From Lampris incognitus (Eukaryota > Chordata > Actinopteri > Lampriformes > Lampridae): DNA of 64,000 bases. Both the position numbers and the translations under genes were made by a program. Below, piece after piece: positions 44,511 to 54,698 of the stretch. Each line of letters begins with the position of its first letter. Positions within the stretch are counted from its first letter, which is position 1. Location of the stretch: NCBI RefSeq assembly GCF_029633865.1, contig NC_079212.1, positions 103,269,584 through 103,333,583 of the forward strand. The letters run 5' to 3'. The notes under the pieces are model-generated. The model searched no databases. It saw only the letters and a program-made list of their open reading frames with translations, and was not told the DNA's origin.

Positions 44511-45088
44511 ACTGGCTTTGGTCTAGTTAGTTTCTTAGTAATAATGCCCTTCTAATTTAAGGTTCACAATCACCTCACACAATGAAATAGTATGGGTATA
44601 TTATACATTTCCTGAATCTTTACAGTCCTGTGAGTATTCCAGTTTTTGTGTTTTGTGTCCCTGATATTCCTAGATGCCACAGGGCTAAAAGAAAGTATAT
44701 AGTTTAGGCGAACATTGCAGAAAGATGTGTGTTATTGACGGGTTGAAGAGCTCAAGTGACCTCTATATTTGTGAGAAATATCTACAACAGGGCTTGAATG
44801 AAAGCTAAGAAGGTCCCCTTTAAAATGATACCAAAGACAATATTATAGAACATTGAAAAATGTCCTGACCATGAGGCTAAACCAGGATATGCACCAGCGT
44901 CTAAAATGCAATTTACTTTAGGGGGTGGTTAACTTCATGAGCTGATAACTGTGATACAGCTGCCACTCAGGAATGGTTATCATACCAAAATATCATCTAC
45001 AGACATGGATCCTTTCAAAAATTATAAGTAAGTTTTGCCACCTTGAGTGTACCGAAATAGGAAATTTTGGGCTCTGGCCCATGGACTA
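44511..45088 (-). repeat. Academ-like right terminal inverted repeat
   Basis: Complement of the left arm over most of its length. Its inner border (44465-44510) repeats the element tip (ACCTTGGGTGATATCG... CCCATGGACTA) in the same direction as the outer tip, so the end appears duplicated. Confidence 0.85.
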
Positions 45089-45296
45089 TGTTGTTTAAAG
45101 ACTAAAAAAAGAGCAAACGGGATCATAATATGTTTAATGTTACAGTAAAATAAATGCCGGTTGTTTGAGTAAAACGTAATAGGTGTTTTCATTCCTCTAC
45201 TCCTCTTTGAAAAGTGCCTTAAACGAGCACTTGCAGTTTATAGTATATCCATCAAGTGCACCCTTACATAAGTTTGGCAAGCCAGCCAGGAGGACC

Positions 45297-45482
45297 GAAG
45301 TAGGGGGGTAATGTAACGTACACAAATAAGTAGACATGTTAGCCCTTGTCTAACGGATCAGACCCTTTAGTCGACTGGTTAATGTAGCCCGCGGTGCAGG
45401 AGTTACGGGTTCGCATCCTGGCTGTAGCGGCGGGTCCCCCGACTGCCCCCTGAATTCGCTGCATTGGTGTCAGAAGTGGGAT
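45297..45482 (+). mobile_element. Second TRIM-like copy: LTR with interior on both sides
   Basis: Purine tract GAAGTAGGGGGGTAA, then an LTR 45312-45463 (152 bases, TGTAACG...TGCA), then TGGTGTCAGAAGTGGGAT (45465-45482) as tRNA-Leu primer site. Inside the LTR, TAGTCGACTGG (45368-45378) and GGTTCGCATCC (45408-45418) sit 40 bases apart like tRNA A and B boxes. An LTR preceded by a polypurine tract and followed by a primer site is the junction of a tandem or circular form. Confidence 0.72.
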
Positions 45483-45758
45483 GGTGAGGTCATCGGAAGC
45501 ACATGCGTAATTCACCAACAAGCGCTGTGTGAGAAGATCTTAAACATGAAAGAAGTGGTGGATATTGCTATGAAGATTGTGTGCTTGGTTAGGGCGAGCC
45601 TACAGAGGAAGCTTTTCCGCGCACACATGGTGGAGAGAGGACGAGCAGAACACACAGACATGTTGCTGCACATGGATGTAAGGTGGCTGAGGAGAGGTAA
45701 ATTTTTGGAGAGATTCAGGGAGTTGTTGCCTCAAATCAAAGATTTTCTCAAGCTCGCT

Positions 45759-46892
45759 ACTACTACTACTTTCGGCTGCTCCCGTTAGGGGTCGCCACAG
45801 CGGATCATCCGTTTCCATTTCTTCCTGTCTTCTGCGTCTTCCCCTGTCACACCAGCCACCTGCATGTCTTCCCTCACCACATCCATAAACCTCCTCTTTG
45901 GCCTTCCTCTTCTCCTCTTCCCTGGCAGCTCCATATTCAGCATCCTTCTCCCAATATACTCAGCATCTCTCCTCCACACATGTCCAAGCCATCTCAATCT
46001 TGCCTCTCTTGCTTTGTCTCCAAACCGTCCAACCTGAGCGGTCCCTCTAATATAATCGTTCCTAATCCTGTCCTTCTTCGTTACTCCCAGTGAAAATCTT
46101 AGCATCTTCAACTCTGCCACCTCCAGCTCCGCCTCCTGTCTTTTCGTCAGTGCCACTGTCTCCAAACCATATAACATAGCTGGTCTCACAACCATCTTGT
46201 AAACTTTCCCTTTAACTCTTGCTGATACCCTTCTGTCGCAAATCACTCCTGACACACTTCTCCACCCACTCCAACCTGCCTGCACTCTCTTTTTCACCTC
46301 TCTACTGCACTCCCCGTTACTTTGGACAGTTGACCCCAAGTATTTAAACTCAAATGCCTTTGTCACCTCCACTCCTTGCATCCTGACCATTCCACTGTCC
46401 TCTCTCTGATTCACGCATAGGTATTCCGTCTTGCTCCTACTGACTTTCATTCCTCTTCTCTCCAGTGCACACCTCCACCTCTCCAGGCTCTCCTCAACCT
46501 GCACCCTACTCTCGCTACAGATCACAATGTCATCCGCGAACATCATCGTCCATGGAGACTCCTGCCTGATCTTGTCCGTCAACCTGTCCATCACCATTGC
46601 AAACAAGAAAGGGCTAAGAGCCGATCCTTGATGTAATCCCACCTCCACCTTGAACCCATCTGTCATTCCAACCGCACACCTCACCATCGTCACACTTCCC
46701 TCATACGTATCCTGCACCACTCCTACATACTTCTCTGCAACTCCTGACTTCCTCATACAATACCACACCTCCTCTCTCGGCACTCTGTCATAAGCTTTCT
46801 CTAAATCTACAAAGACACAATGCAACTCTTTCTGGCCTTCTCTATACTTCTCAATCAACATTCTCAAAGCAAACATCACATCTGTGGTGCTC
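45759..46892 (-). mobile_element. RTE-like LINE, 5'-truncated, with 16-bp target duplication
   Basis: Flanked by TTTTCTCAAGCTCGCT at 45743-45758 and 46893-46908. The 3' end is at the left with (ACT)n after GGGGTCGCCACAGCGGATCA in complement. It holds the last 364 codons of the RT. Confidence 0.92.
45785..46879 (-). CDS. RTE-like LINE reverse transcriptase, C-terminal part, open
   Basis: 364 codons without a stop. RT motifs: ELHCVFVDLEKAYDRVPREE (box A), LHQGSALSPFLFAMVMD, and TMMFADDIVICSES with FADD (box C); then FKYLGSTVQSNGEC and the C-terminal LGHVWRRDAEYIGRRMLN, RRGRPKRR. The front of the RT and the endonuclease are missing by 5' truncation, as usual for LINEs. The intact frame and clean target duplication suggest a relatively young insertion. 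The clade name RTE is from recall of similar fish LINEs. Confidence 0.85.
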   Translation of the reverse strand: MMFALRMLIEKYREGQKELHCVFVDLEKAYDRVPREEVWYCMRKSGVAEKYVGVVQDTYEGSVTMVRCAVGMTDGFKVEVGLHQGSALSPFLFAMVMDRLTDKIRQESPWTMMFADDIVICSESRVQVEESLERWRCALERRGMKVSRSKTEYLCVNQREDSGMVRMQGVEVTKAFEFKYLGSTVQSNGECSREVKKRVQAGWSGWRSVSGVICDRRVSARVKGKVYKMVVRPAMLYGLETVALTKRQEAELEVAELKMLRFSLGVTKKDRIRNDYIRGTAQVGRFGDKAREARLRWLGHVWRRDAEYIGRRMLNMELPGKRRRGRPKRRFMDVVREDMQVAGVTGEDAEDRKKWKRMIRCGDP

Positions 46893-47864
46893 TTTTCTCA
46901 AGCTCGCTCAACATGCCAAATATACACAGCTAGAGGACAACAAGTGGCTTTTGGATTCGGCATTCCTAACTGATCTCACTAGCATGCTGAATGAGCTTAG
47001 AGTTTAGAACTACAGGGAAAGAATAAATATGTAATGAACATGATCAGCTCAGTTAACACGTTTAAAAGCAAGCTCCAACTACTGTCAAGTAGGCTGCAAT
47101 GCAGTGACCTGGGAAACTTTGCTCACATGCAGGCAGAACTTAAACGTTAGGGTAACGACACAGCACAGCTTGATAAGGCACATTATGAGGAGCAAGTTCA
47201 GAGCAACCTTTTAGTTTGATAGGTGCTTTACTGACTTGGCATCCATTGAACCTGTTGCCAGCTATCTGTATTTTCCATTTGAAAGTACTGATATGGATGA
47301 CATTGCCTCCAAAATGGCATCACTGCTTCACCTGGACAGCCCTGCCGTGGAGAATGAGATCCTCACACTTCAAACTGACACTGTGATTAAATCCAGGGCA
47401 ACACAAGGGATGAAGGGAGCGTTCTGAGAGCTACTGCTGCAGGAAAAGTACCCCAACCTCAGGAAATGTGCCATGAACTTAACAGCACTTTTGGGAACAA
47501 CCTACCTGTGTGAATCTTTTTCTCGCATGAAGATCATCAAGTCGAAGTACAGATCCACAATGACAGATGACCACCTCCATTTTGTGGTCTGCCTAAGGCT
47601 TACAACCAGCTGCTACAATCCTGACTTAGAGAAACTAGCCTCCCCCTTCCAATGCCAGCGGTCCCACTAAGGTAGAGAATGACATTTATTTCTACTTTTC
47701 TAACACACAGAACTATACTGTAAAGTGCCTGTATTATTTTCTGTTTGTCGCATGTATTGAATGGGTATTACAGTAATACGGTTCCATATTTGGGCTGGTA
47801 GATCTCGGCTGGCTGACAAATGTAAAAGTAGATCTTGGTTCAAAATAGGTTGGGTACCCCTGGT

Positions 47865-48417
47865 TTATGGGGACTTTTTTCAAGATTTGATCATTCATGT
47901 TTTTGATGATTTTTTTTTTACTTATCTTTCCGGTTTGGTGGGGTTGATCAGTCTACGTGTTTGCTTGTTTAAAAAGTTTGGTTTGTGGTCCTTCAAGGTG
48001 ATAAAGGCTTGGTTCCGGGCAGTGACATCAATGCGGTTGTCTAATTTTAGGTCCGAGGCGATTTTTTTTTTTTGTCTTTCATCATTCATTACTTCCCTTT
48101 TGGCGATTTCTTCGGCCCTCTAGTTACATACAGGAGTCCTGTATGATTTTGTGACGTCATTTTCTAGGAGGTCGCCGTATTGCTCAGGTTATAATTTGTA
48201 AAAGTTACTATAGTTTTGTCAGCTGCAATGAAGAGCATATCATCTTCTCTTATCTTTTTTGAATCATCGTGCAATTTCTTCTGGAATGTTTTAGTTGGTA
48301 GTTTAAATTTGATGTTTTTAATCATTTCGAGCATGCCATCTTCAAAGAATTTCAATGCGGGGATGGACGGCGGTGATTTTGTAGATTTGAATCCATACTT
48401 TTGTTCGTCAATTGTAC
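47865..48417 (-). pseudogene. Penelope-like element RT front part, inverted
   Basis: On the minus strand, KFFEDGMLEMIKNIKFKLPT and DDMLFIAADKT, then in shifted frames [22 protein letters not shown] and NPTKPE-like pieces, match the start of the Penelope-like RT. The frame is broken several times. It faces away from the 3' half that begins at 48418. Confidence 0.65.
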
Positions 48418-49000
48418 CGTCAACTGAGGAAGATATTCAATAGGAACGCCATCAAAATTAGTTACAGCTGCATGCCTAACATTCAACAAATAATATCATC
48501 CCACAACACAAAAATCATGAACAAATCAACAACACTTTCATCACAATCGGACTCCCCCAGCTACAACTGCCACGTGAACGACTCATGCCCCCTCGAAAGA
48601 AAATGCCAGACGAAAGGAGTTATCTACCAAGCTATGGTGACGAGAAATGACAACGGCAAAATGGAGACATATGTCGGTCTAACAGAGAGAACATTCAAAA
48701 AGAGGTTTAATGCACACGTGTAGCTTTAGAAACAATTAAAGAATGTAACGTCTTTAAGCCGTTATATTTGTTCATTGGCAGACAGAAACATTAATTATTC
48801 AACCACCTGGAAAATCCTCTCAAAGAACAAAGCATATTTAACCAGTAGTAAAATGTGCAATCTATGTCTAACTGAAAACTATTTTATCATTTGCAAACCA
48901 GAAATGTCCACATTTAATAACAGGAATGAATTGGCCAGCAGTTGCAGACATAGATACAAGCACCTATTTTGTAATTATAAATAAATCATGCCAATAGACA
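48418..49000 (+). pseudogene. Penelope-like element 3' part with GIY-YIG-type endonuclease
   Basis: Encodes KISYSCMPNIQQIISSHNTK, then CHVNDSCPLERKCQTKGVIY, ETYVGLTERTFKKRFNAHV and, after a stop, STTWKILSKNKAY and CNLCLTENYFIICKPEMSTF. TYVGLTE with the preceding IYQA is the degenerate GIY-YIG site of Penelope-like elements. The enzyme nicks the target for priming. Confidence 0.75.
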
Positions 49001-49278
49001 AATACCCCCCCCCCCCGGACCGTTAGCGATCACGTGTATTTGAACTGTTGAATGTTGCACCTCTCCCTTCCCCATTGGACGTTGTGCACGTGATGTGCAT
49101 GACGAGGAAGTAAATGGTATGTTCCTTCCCGAGTAGGTTTACTGACAGCTGTTGATTGCTTATGGCATGAAACAGGCTTGTGCTGTCTCATAAAGACTTT
49201 ACTTGACTCACTGGATTATTTTGCTTCTTATTTGTTGAGCACTTTCCCTACCGTTGAGTGTTTTTTTTAACAAAGTTT

Positions 49279-49302
49279 TATATATATATATATATATATA
49301 TA
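49279..49302. repeat. (TA)n microsatellite
   Basis: About 24 bases of TA. Confidence 0.9.
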
Positions 49303-49308
49303 TGAGCG

Positions 49309-49377
49309 GCAAAAAATGGAAACGGATGATCCGCTGTGGCAACCCCTAACTGGAGCAGCCGAAAGTAGTATATGTAT
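49309..49377 (+). mobile_element. RTE-like LINE 3' end, very short
   Basis: GGAAACGGATGATCCGCTGT and onward to GCCGAAAGTAGTA, the same tail as the RTE-like LINEs at 45759 and 61157 (same strand as the latter). A SINE is inserted in its end. Confidence 0.8.
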
Positions 49378-49753
49378 ATGAGCGGCACGGTGGCACAGTG
49401 GTTAGCACGGTCGCCTCACGGTAAGAAGGTCCTGGGTTCGAGCCCCAGGGTAGTCCAACCTTGGGGGTCGTCCTGTGTGGAGTTTGCATATTCTCCCCGT
49501 GTCTGCATGGGTTTCCTCCGGGGGCTCCGGTTTCCTCCCACAGTCCAAAGACATGTAGGTCAGGCGAATCGGCCATACTAAATCTTCCCCAGGTATGAAT
49601 GTGTGTGGGTGTGTGTGTGTATGTTGGCCCTGAGTGACAGTCTAGCAGCCTGTCCTGGGTGTCTCCCTGCCTGCCGCCCAATGACTGCTGGGATAGGCTG
49701 CAGCATCCCCGCGACCTGAGAGCAGGATAAGCGGTTCAGAAAATGAATGGATA
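49378..49753 (+). mobile_element. tRNA-headed SINE (family B)
   Basis: Head GGCACGGTGGCACAGTGGTT with GGTCCTGGGTTCGAGCCCC as B box; the tail ends GATAAGCGG...GAATGGATA. Flanked by TAGTATATGTAT at 49366-49377 and 49754-49765. Confidence 0.88.
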
Positions 49754-49799
49754 TAGTATATGTATTATATATATATTTCCCTCTCACCCTTTTTTGGGT

Positions 49800-52700
49800 A
49801 GTGTGTGTCTTCCTCAAGCTCGGGGCCTCTACCAGAGGCCTGGGAGTTTCAGGGTTCTGCACAGTATCTTAATTGTTAGCTGTTCCGAGGACCGCACTCT
49901 TCTGGACAGAGACCTCAGATATTGTTCCTGCAATCTGCTGGAACCACTCTCCCAGTTTAGGGGGTCACAGCCCCTTTTGCTCCTATTACCATTGGGACTA
50001 CTGTGGATTTCACCTTCCACATCCGATCTAGTTCTTCCTTAAGCCCTTGGCATTTCTCCAGCTTCTCATGCACTTTCTTCCTGATGTTGCCATCGCTCGG
50101 GATTGCTACATCAATCACTACTGATGTCTTTTGTTCTTTGTCAACCACCACAATGTCTGGTTGGTTAGCCAGTACCTGCATGTCAGTATGGAACTTGAAA
50201 TCCCACACGATCTTAGCTTTGTCACACTCAACCACCTTTGGTGGTGTCTGCCATTTGGACTTGGGGACTTCCGGTCTATAATCAGTACAGCCATTCCTGT
50301 AAACTGTCTCAGCTACTTTGTTATGCCTTTCAGTGTACACTTTCCCAGCTAGCATTTTACACCCTGCTACTAAGTGCTGGACTGTCTCAGAGGTGTCTTT
50401 GTACAGCCTGCATCTTGGGTCTTGTCTGGTGTGGTAGACCCCTGCTTCAACTAATCTGGTCCCTAGTGCCTTTCTTGTGCTGCTATGATCAGAGCCTCTG
50501 TGCTGTCCTTCAGTCCAGCCTTTTCTAGCCACTCGTAGGATTTCTCGATATCAGCTACGTCTTCTATCTGTTGATGGTACATCCCATGGAAGGGCTTGAT
50601 CTTCCATGATACCGCTTCTTCTTCTTCTTCGTCCTGCACACTTTCTGTCTTCTGTTGCCTGAGGTACTCACTCAGCAGTTCATCCATGGGGGTCTTTCTG
50701 ATGTACTCATGGATGTTCCTTGTTTCATCCTGGATAGTGGCCCTGACATTTACTAACTCTTCAGACCCCATCCATTTGCTTATTGTACAGTCTCAGGCTG
50801 CTGAACTTCAGGTGGAACCCTCTGTGCATTGTGAGAAGTTTCCGTGCCCTGATATCAGTGGCCTTTATCTTCTTTGGCCAGTTTATTATTCCAGCTTGGT
50901 ATCTGATGATTGGTAGGGCATACGTGTTGATGGCTTGGAACTTATTCTTTCCATTGAGCTGGCTCCCCAGGACCTGCTTCACTCTGAGGTATTTGGCTGT
51001 AGCTGACTTCCTTGCTGCCTCCTCATGGTTTGCATTTGCCTGAGGAATACCTAGGTACTTGTAACTGTCCTGTATGTCTGTTATCCTGCCATCTGGTAGT
51101 TCAACCCCTTCAGTGCTCACCACCTTGCCTCTTTTCGCCACAATTTCACTGCATTTGTCCAGTCCAAATGACATCCGATGTCATCACTGTAGATCCTGGT
51201 GAGGTGGATCAGCGAGTCAATGTCTTGCTCATTCCTGGCATACAGCTTGATGTCATCCATGTATAGGACGTGGCTGATGGTAACTCTACTTCTGAACCTG
51301 TATTCATATCCACTCTTTTTGACGATCTGACTGAGGGGGTTCAGCAGCGGGGATAGTGCATCACCCTGGTATGTGCACATTTGATGGTTACCTGTGTGAT
51401 TGTCTTTGAGTTGGCTTCTAGTGTTGTTTTCCACTGCTGCATTGAGTTCTTGATGAAGGCTGTTGGTGTCCTGTTGGCTTTGTATATTGCCAAGCACTCC
51501 AGTAAGCAGGTGTGGGGCACTGAATCAAAGGCTTTCTTGTAGTCAATCCAGGTTGTGCTCAGGTTGGTCTGTCTGGTCTTAAGAGACTTGGATGACTGCT
51601 GTATCAACCAGCAGCTGATGCTTTGACCCTCTGATGTTGTTCCTAATTCCTTTCTGAGTTTCTCTCATGTATTGACTCATGTGCCCATTAAGCTTAGCTG
51701 CTATGATGCCTGACAGGATCTTCCATGTTGTGGAGAGGCAGGTTATCGGCCGTAGTTTGAAGGTGTTGTACCCTTGTGGGGATCCTTCATGACCTGTATT
51801 GTGCTCCCCTGTGTTAGCCAGTAATAGGGAGACCCTGATGTTAGTAGCTGGTTCATTTGTGTCGTCAGGCATTCATGGAGTGCTGTTAGTTTCTTCAACC
51901 AGTAGGCGTGAATCATGTCAGGGCCTGGTGCAGTCCAGCTCTCCATGTTTGAGAATCGTCATTGGATGTCAGCCACTGTGATGTTAACTGGTTCTTGTTC
52001 TGGGATATTGCTGTGATCTACTCTTGGGCCCACCAGCCACTGGGCATTGGTATCATTTGATGCCTCCTTTCCATATATATCCTTCCAGCATCGCTCAGTC
52101 TCTGCTCTGGGTGGCTCTGATGTTTTTCCCTTGTCACTCTGCTGCTGGGAGTACACTTTGGATGGTTCGTTGAGGAACAGGCCATTTACTCTTTTGGGTT
52201 CTACTTTCTCTAGTTTATCTCTTCGGCCTGGCTGTGAGCCTTTGTTTGGCAGTTTCCAGGGCCCCGCTTATGGACAGCTTGCTGTACTTCTTCAACCAGG
52301 GCCTGTCTTTGATCACACCTTTCTGCACCTTTGTTAACTGGCTAACATCTCTCTGTGCTGCTTTGATCTTGGCTTCCAGCTTTCTCTTCCATGGAGGTTA
52401 CTGTTGGTGACCTGTGTTCTTAATCCTGTACCCAAGCATCTCCATGATTATGACTGTAGTGGCATATACAAGTTCATTGGTCTCCATTGTGGTGGCAATT
52501 GAGATGTTGCATAGGGCTGTGTTCACATCTGCAAGCAGGCTTTGTGATGGTACTTTGTCACTGAGTCGTGGAATCCATGCCCAGGGGTTGGCTGTCTATC
52601 ATTTTAACCTTAGTAGCTTCAGCTGTCATGGCTGATAGGATTGTTTTAGCTGGTTGGGGTCTGTTCTCATGTATCTCCTGCCTACTGGATGGCCATTCAG

Positions 52701-53050
52701 GGTGCTGAACTGTATAGTCATCCTGTTGGAGCCTCTCCATCTCAAGTTGTGACAGTAGCTTCCTTCTATTGATGTTCGAGCATTGAGCCCCTAGTTACTT
52801 CTGAGTCAGTGTGGAAGTAGGCCTTCTACTGGTCCACAGTTCCCACATTTACTTCATATAGCCCCTCTCTAGGGGTCTACTGTTATTGTAGCATTCTATC
52901 AGTTCCAGGTTCTCAGCCCTTGTCCATGAATGTCTTGTTCCACTAGGCCATATCTCATCAGGTTGCCCATGTTCCCCAACACCTTACATGGATCCTGTTA
53001 ACCTGGGCAACGTCCAAGCCAGTATGGCTCGATTCATGTTACTCTCACTC
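49800..53050 (-). mobile_element. R4/Dong (Rex6)-type LINE with restriction-like endonuclease, decayed
   Basis: Near full length on the minus strand, in pieces: N-terminus about 52950-52560, a front segment with SWTAPGPDMIHAYWLKKLTA (about 51950), RT 51870-51117, a C-terminal part 51174-50463, and an endonuclease region 50532-49957. Many stops and shifts. The type is inferred from the single ORF with the endonuclease after the RT. Confidence 0.72.
49957..51990 (-). pseudogene. R4/Dong-type LINE RT and endonuclease remnant
   Basis: RT: TAWIDYKKAFDSVPH-like (here TTWIDYKKAFDSVPHTCLLE), YQGDALSPL, and HVLYMDDIKLYARNE with YMDD; then DSYKYLGIPQANANHEEAAR and INTYALPIIRYQAGIINWPK. After a Cys/His segment (HTRQDPRCRLYKD, ETVQHLVAGCKM) comes the motif QPDIVVVDKEQKTSVVIDVA, a PD...D arrangement typical of restriction-like endonucleases. 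Frames change near 51490, 51170, 50770 and 50530. Confidence 0.75.
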
Positions 53051-53084
53051 ATATCCAAGGTAGCTGGCTTGTATAGCATTAGGA

Positions 53085-53180
53085 GTCTAAGCCACGGTCT
53101 CTTGTCCCAACCTGGGTTTGAACCCCCAATCTCTGGCATGGAAAGCTGACGTTCTTACGTACTGAGCCCTCCAGCTGCAT
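53085..53180 (-). other. tRNA-like sequence next to the LINE 5' end
   Basis: On the minus strand GGGCTCAGTACGTAAGAACG is followed about 30 bases later by GGGGGTTCAAACCCAGG, the order of a tRNA A and B box. It may be a tRNA-derived SINE head or a promoter captured by the LINE. No good cloverleaf was worked out. Confidence 0.4.
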
Positions 53181-53706
53181 ACTGAATGCCATACTTATTA
53201 TGATCAGTAGAGGCTGACACAAACACAGACAAAGACAGTGGAATTAAGTAATGTAAATGGAATTTATTGTAGGAATAAAGGGGGATGGCAGGCAAGGCAA
53301 ATAGTAGAGAGTTGATGGTGGATGGCAGAGCTGGACTGCGCTGAATGGTGGATGGCATAGCTGAGCTGAGCAGGACAGGCAGACAAGGGAATACGCATGG
53401 CTGGCTGGGAATAAGTGAGCAGGTGAGGCAGGCAGGGGAACCAGAGTGTAATGATCATGGAAGAACAAGGAGACATGGTAAATACAGGTAACACAAACAA
53501 AATGAGGTATAACTCTGAATATACAATTGCAGAGCGGCCAAGAGTGGGAGACTACCACAGCGATTGAAACAATGATCTGGTGGTGAGCGAATGGAAGACT
53601 GGAGTAGATATACTGTTGAGTTGATGGAAGGCGGCTGTGCAGGGTGGGCGGCTGAGATGAGTGAACCACAAATAAGGAAGGAGCCAGAGAGTGAGAGGGG
53701 AGGAAG

Positions 53707-53709
<3 letters not shown>

Positions 53710-53761
<52 letters not shown>
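53710..53761. repeat. (CA)n inside LTR
   Basis: About 52 bases of CA within the left LTR copy; the right copy has the equivalent tract at 56894-56926. Confidence 0.92.
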
Positions 53762-53763
<2 letters not shown>

Positions 53764-53853
53764 AAAACAGGAGACACCAAGAAAAAAGGCAACACAGAAA
53801 CAAGGAAAACGAATGGAGACACACCCCAACCCCCCACCACCTCAACGAGAGCC

Positions 53854-54500
53854 TCAAGGTGAATGCCCGGGCTTGTCAGGATGGTCTCTATGGAAGTCTC
53901 GGATGGTGGAGGGGTGGGTCCAAGATGAGCTGACAGAGTATCCAGCTGCATTCTTCTGGGCTGTATCCCTCCCAGTCCACCAGGTAACGGTACCCATGGT
54001 GGCATACGTCCAACAGCCACCTAACAGTGAAGGCTGGGTGGGTGTAGAAAGAATGGCCACAGGGCACAATGACCTTGATAGAATCCGAAGGGCAAGACTA
54101 AATACTCGGTATTGAAGGCAGTTTTCCCATTCATCTCCTTCCTTGATTTGTACCAGGTGGTAGACGTTTCAGAGGTCGAGTTTGGAGAAAATGGTGGCTT
54201 CTTGGAGTGATTCAAAAGCAGAAATTTATCAGAGGAAGAGGATATGTGTTTTTAACTTATGTTATTTAAATTACAGTAGTCAATGCAGGGGCGCGATGAA
54301 TGGTCTTTTTTGGTGACAAAGAAAAAACTTGTGCCAACAGGGGAGGTTGATGGCCTTATGATACCTGCAGTTAAGGAGTTGTGAATGTAAGTCTCTATGG
54401 CCTCTCTCCCGGGGTGAGACAGTTTGAACAGGCAGGAAGGCAAAGGAGCTCTTGGGATCAGATCAATGGTGCAACCATAAGGGTAATGGGGCAAAGAGAG
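53854..54500 (-). pseudogene. Sushi-type RT and chromodomain remnants
   Basis: 54494-54252: [20 protein letters not shown] and [20 protein letters not shown] with [13 protein letters not shown], the start of the RT. 54215-54100: [18 protein letters not shown]. 54069-53854: [19 protein letters not shown], the end of the chromodomain region. The integrase and most of the RT are deleted. Confidence 0.75.
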
Positions 54501-54698
54501 CTTGCTGCTGTCTAAAATCTCTCAGGTCATGGTAAACAGAGGGCATACATGACAGGTCTTCAGTGTATCACGAGGAAGCAGCGGCTTCTGCTGAGGCTAG
54601 GGCAGATTTCAGGCAAGATAAATGATTAAAAGAGCTCCAGCTCTGAACTTTTTTTGGTGGACCAATCTATGTGGGAATTATGTTGTTTTAACCAGGGT

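Larger units (their letters stand above)
38378..45088 (-). mobile_element. Academ-like DNA transposon, 6.7 kb
   Basis: Long terminal inverted repeats (38378 to about 38925 and about 44511-45088) end with TAGTCCATGGGCCAGA at both outer tips, and the 3-base sequence TGT lies outside each tip, a possible target duplication. Two minus-strand ORFs (43830-43045 and 43012-39233) fill the interior. The nuclease-like motifs and cysteine clusters fit the Academ superfamily as I recall it. The right repeat has a second copy of its tip at 44465-44510. One frame break between the ORFs is the only clear defect. Confidence 0.75.
45500..47670 (+). pseudogene. hAT-type transposase remnant, split by an RTE-like LINE
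   Basis: Left part (45545-45758): ILNMKEVVDIAMKIVCLVRA, then LHMDVRWLRRGKFLERFREL, as in hAT/GTF2IRD2-type proteins. Right part (46909-47670): EPVASYLYFPFE and the C-terminal dimerisation region GTTYLCESFSRMKIIKSKYR, then DDHLHFVVCLRL. Stops at 47007 and 47426 break it further. The copy is dead. Confidence 0.75.

Noticed and set aside
45368-45440. A functional tRNA gene
   Set aside because: A- and B-box-like motifs exist, but the B box is off consensus and I could not form a convincing cloverleaf; it lies inside an LTR.
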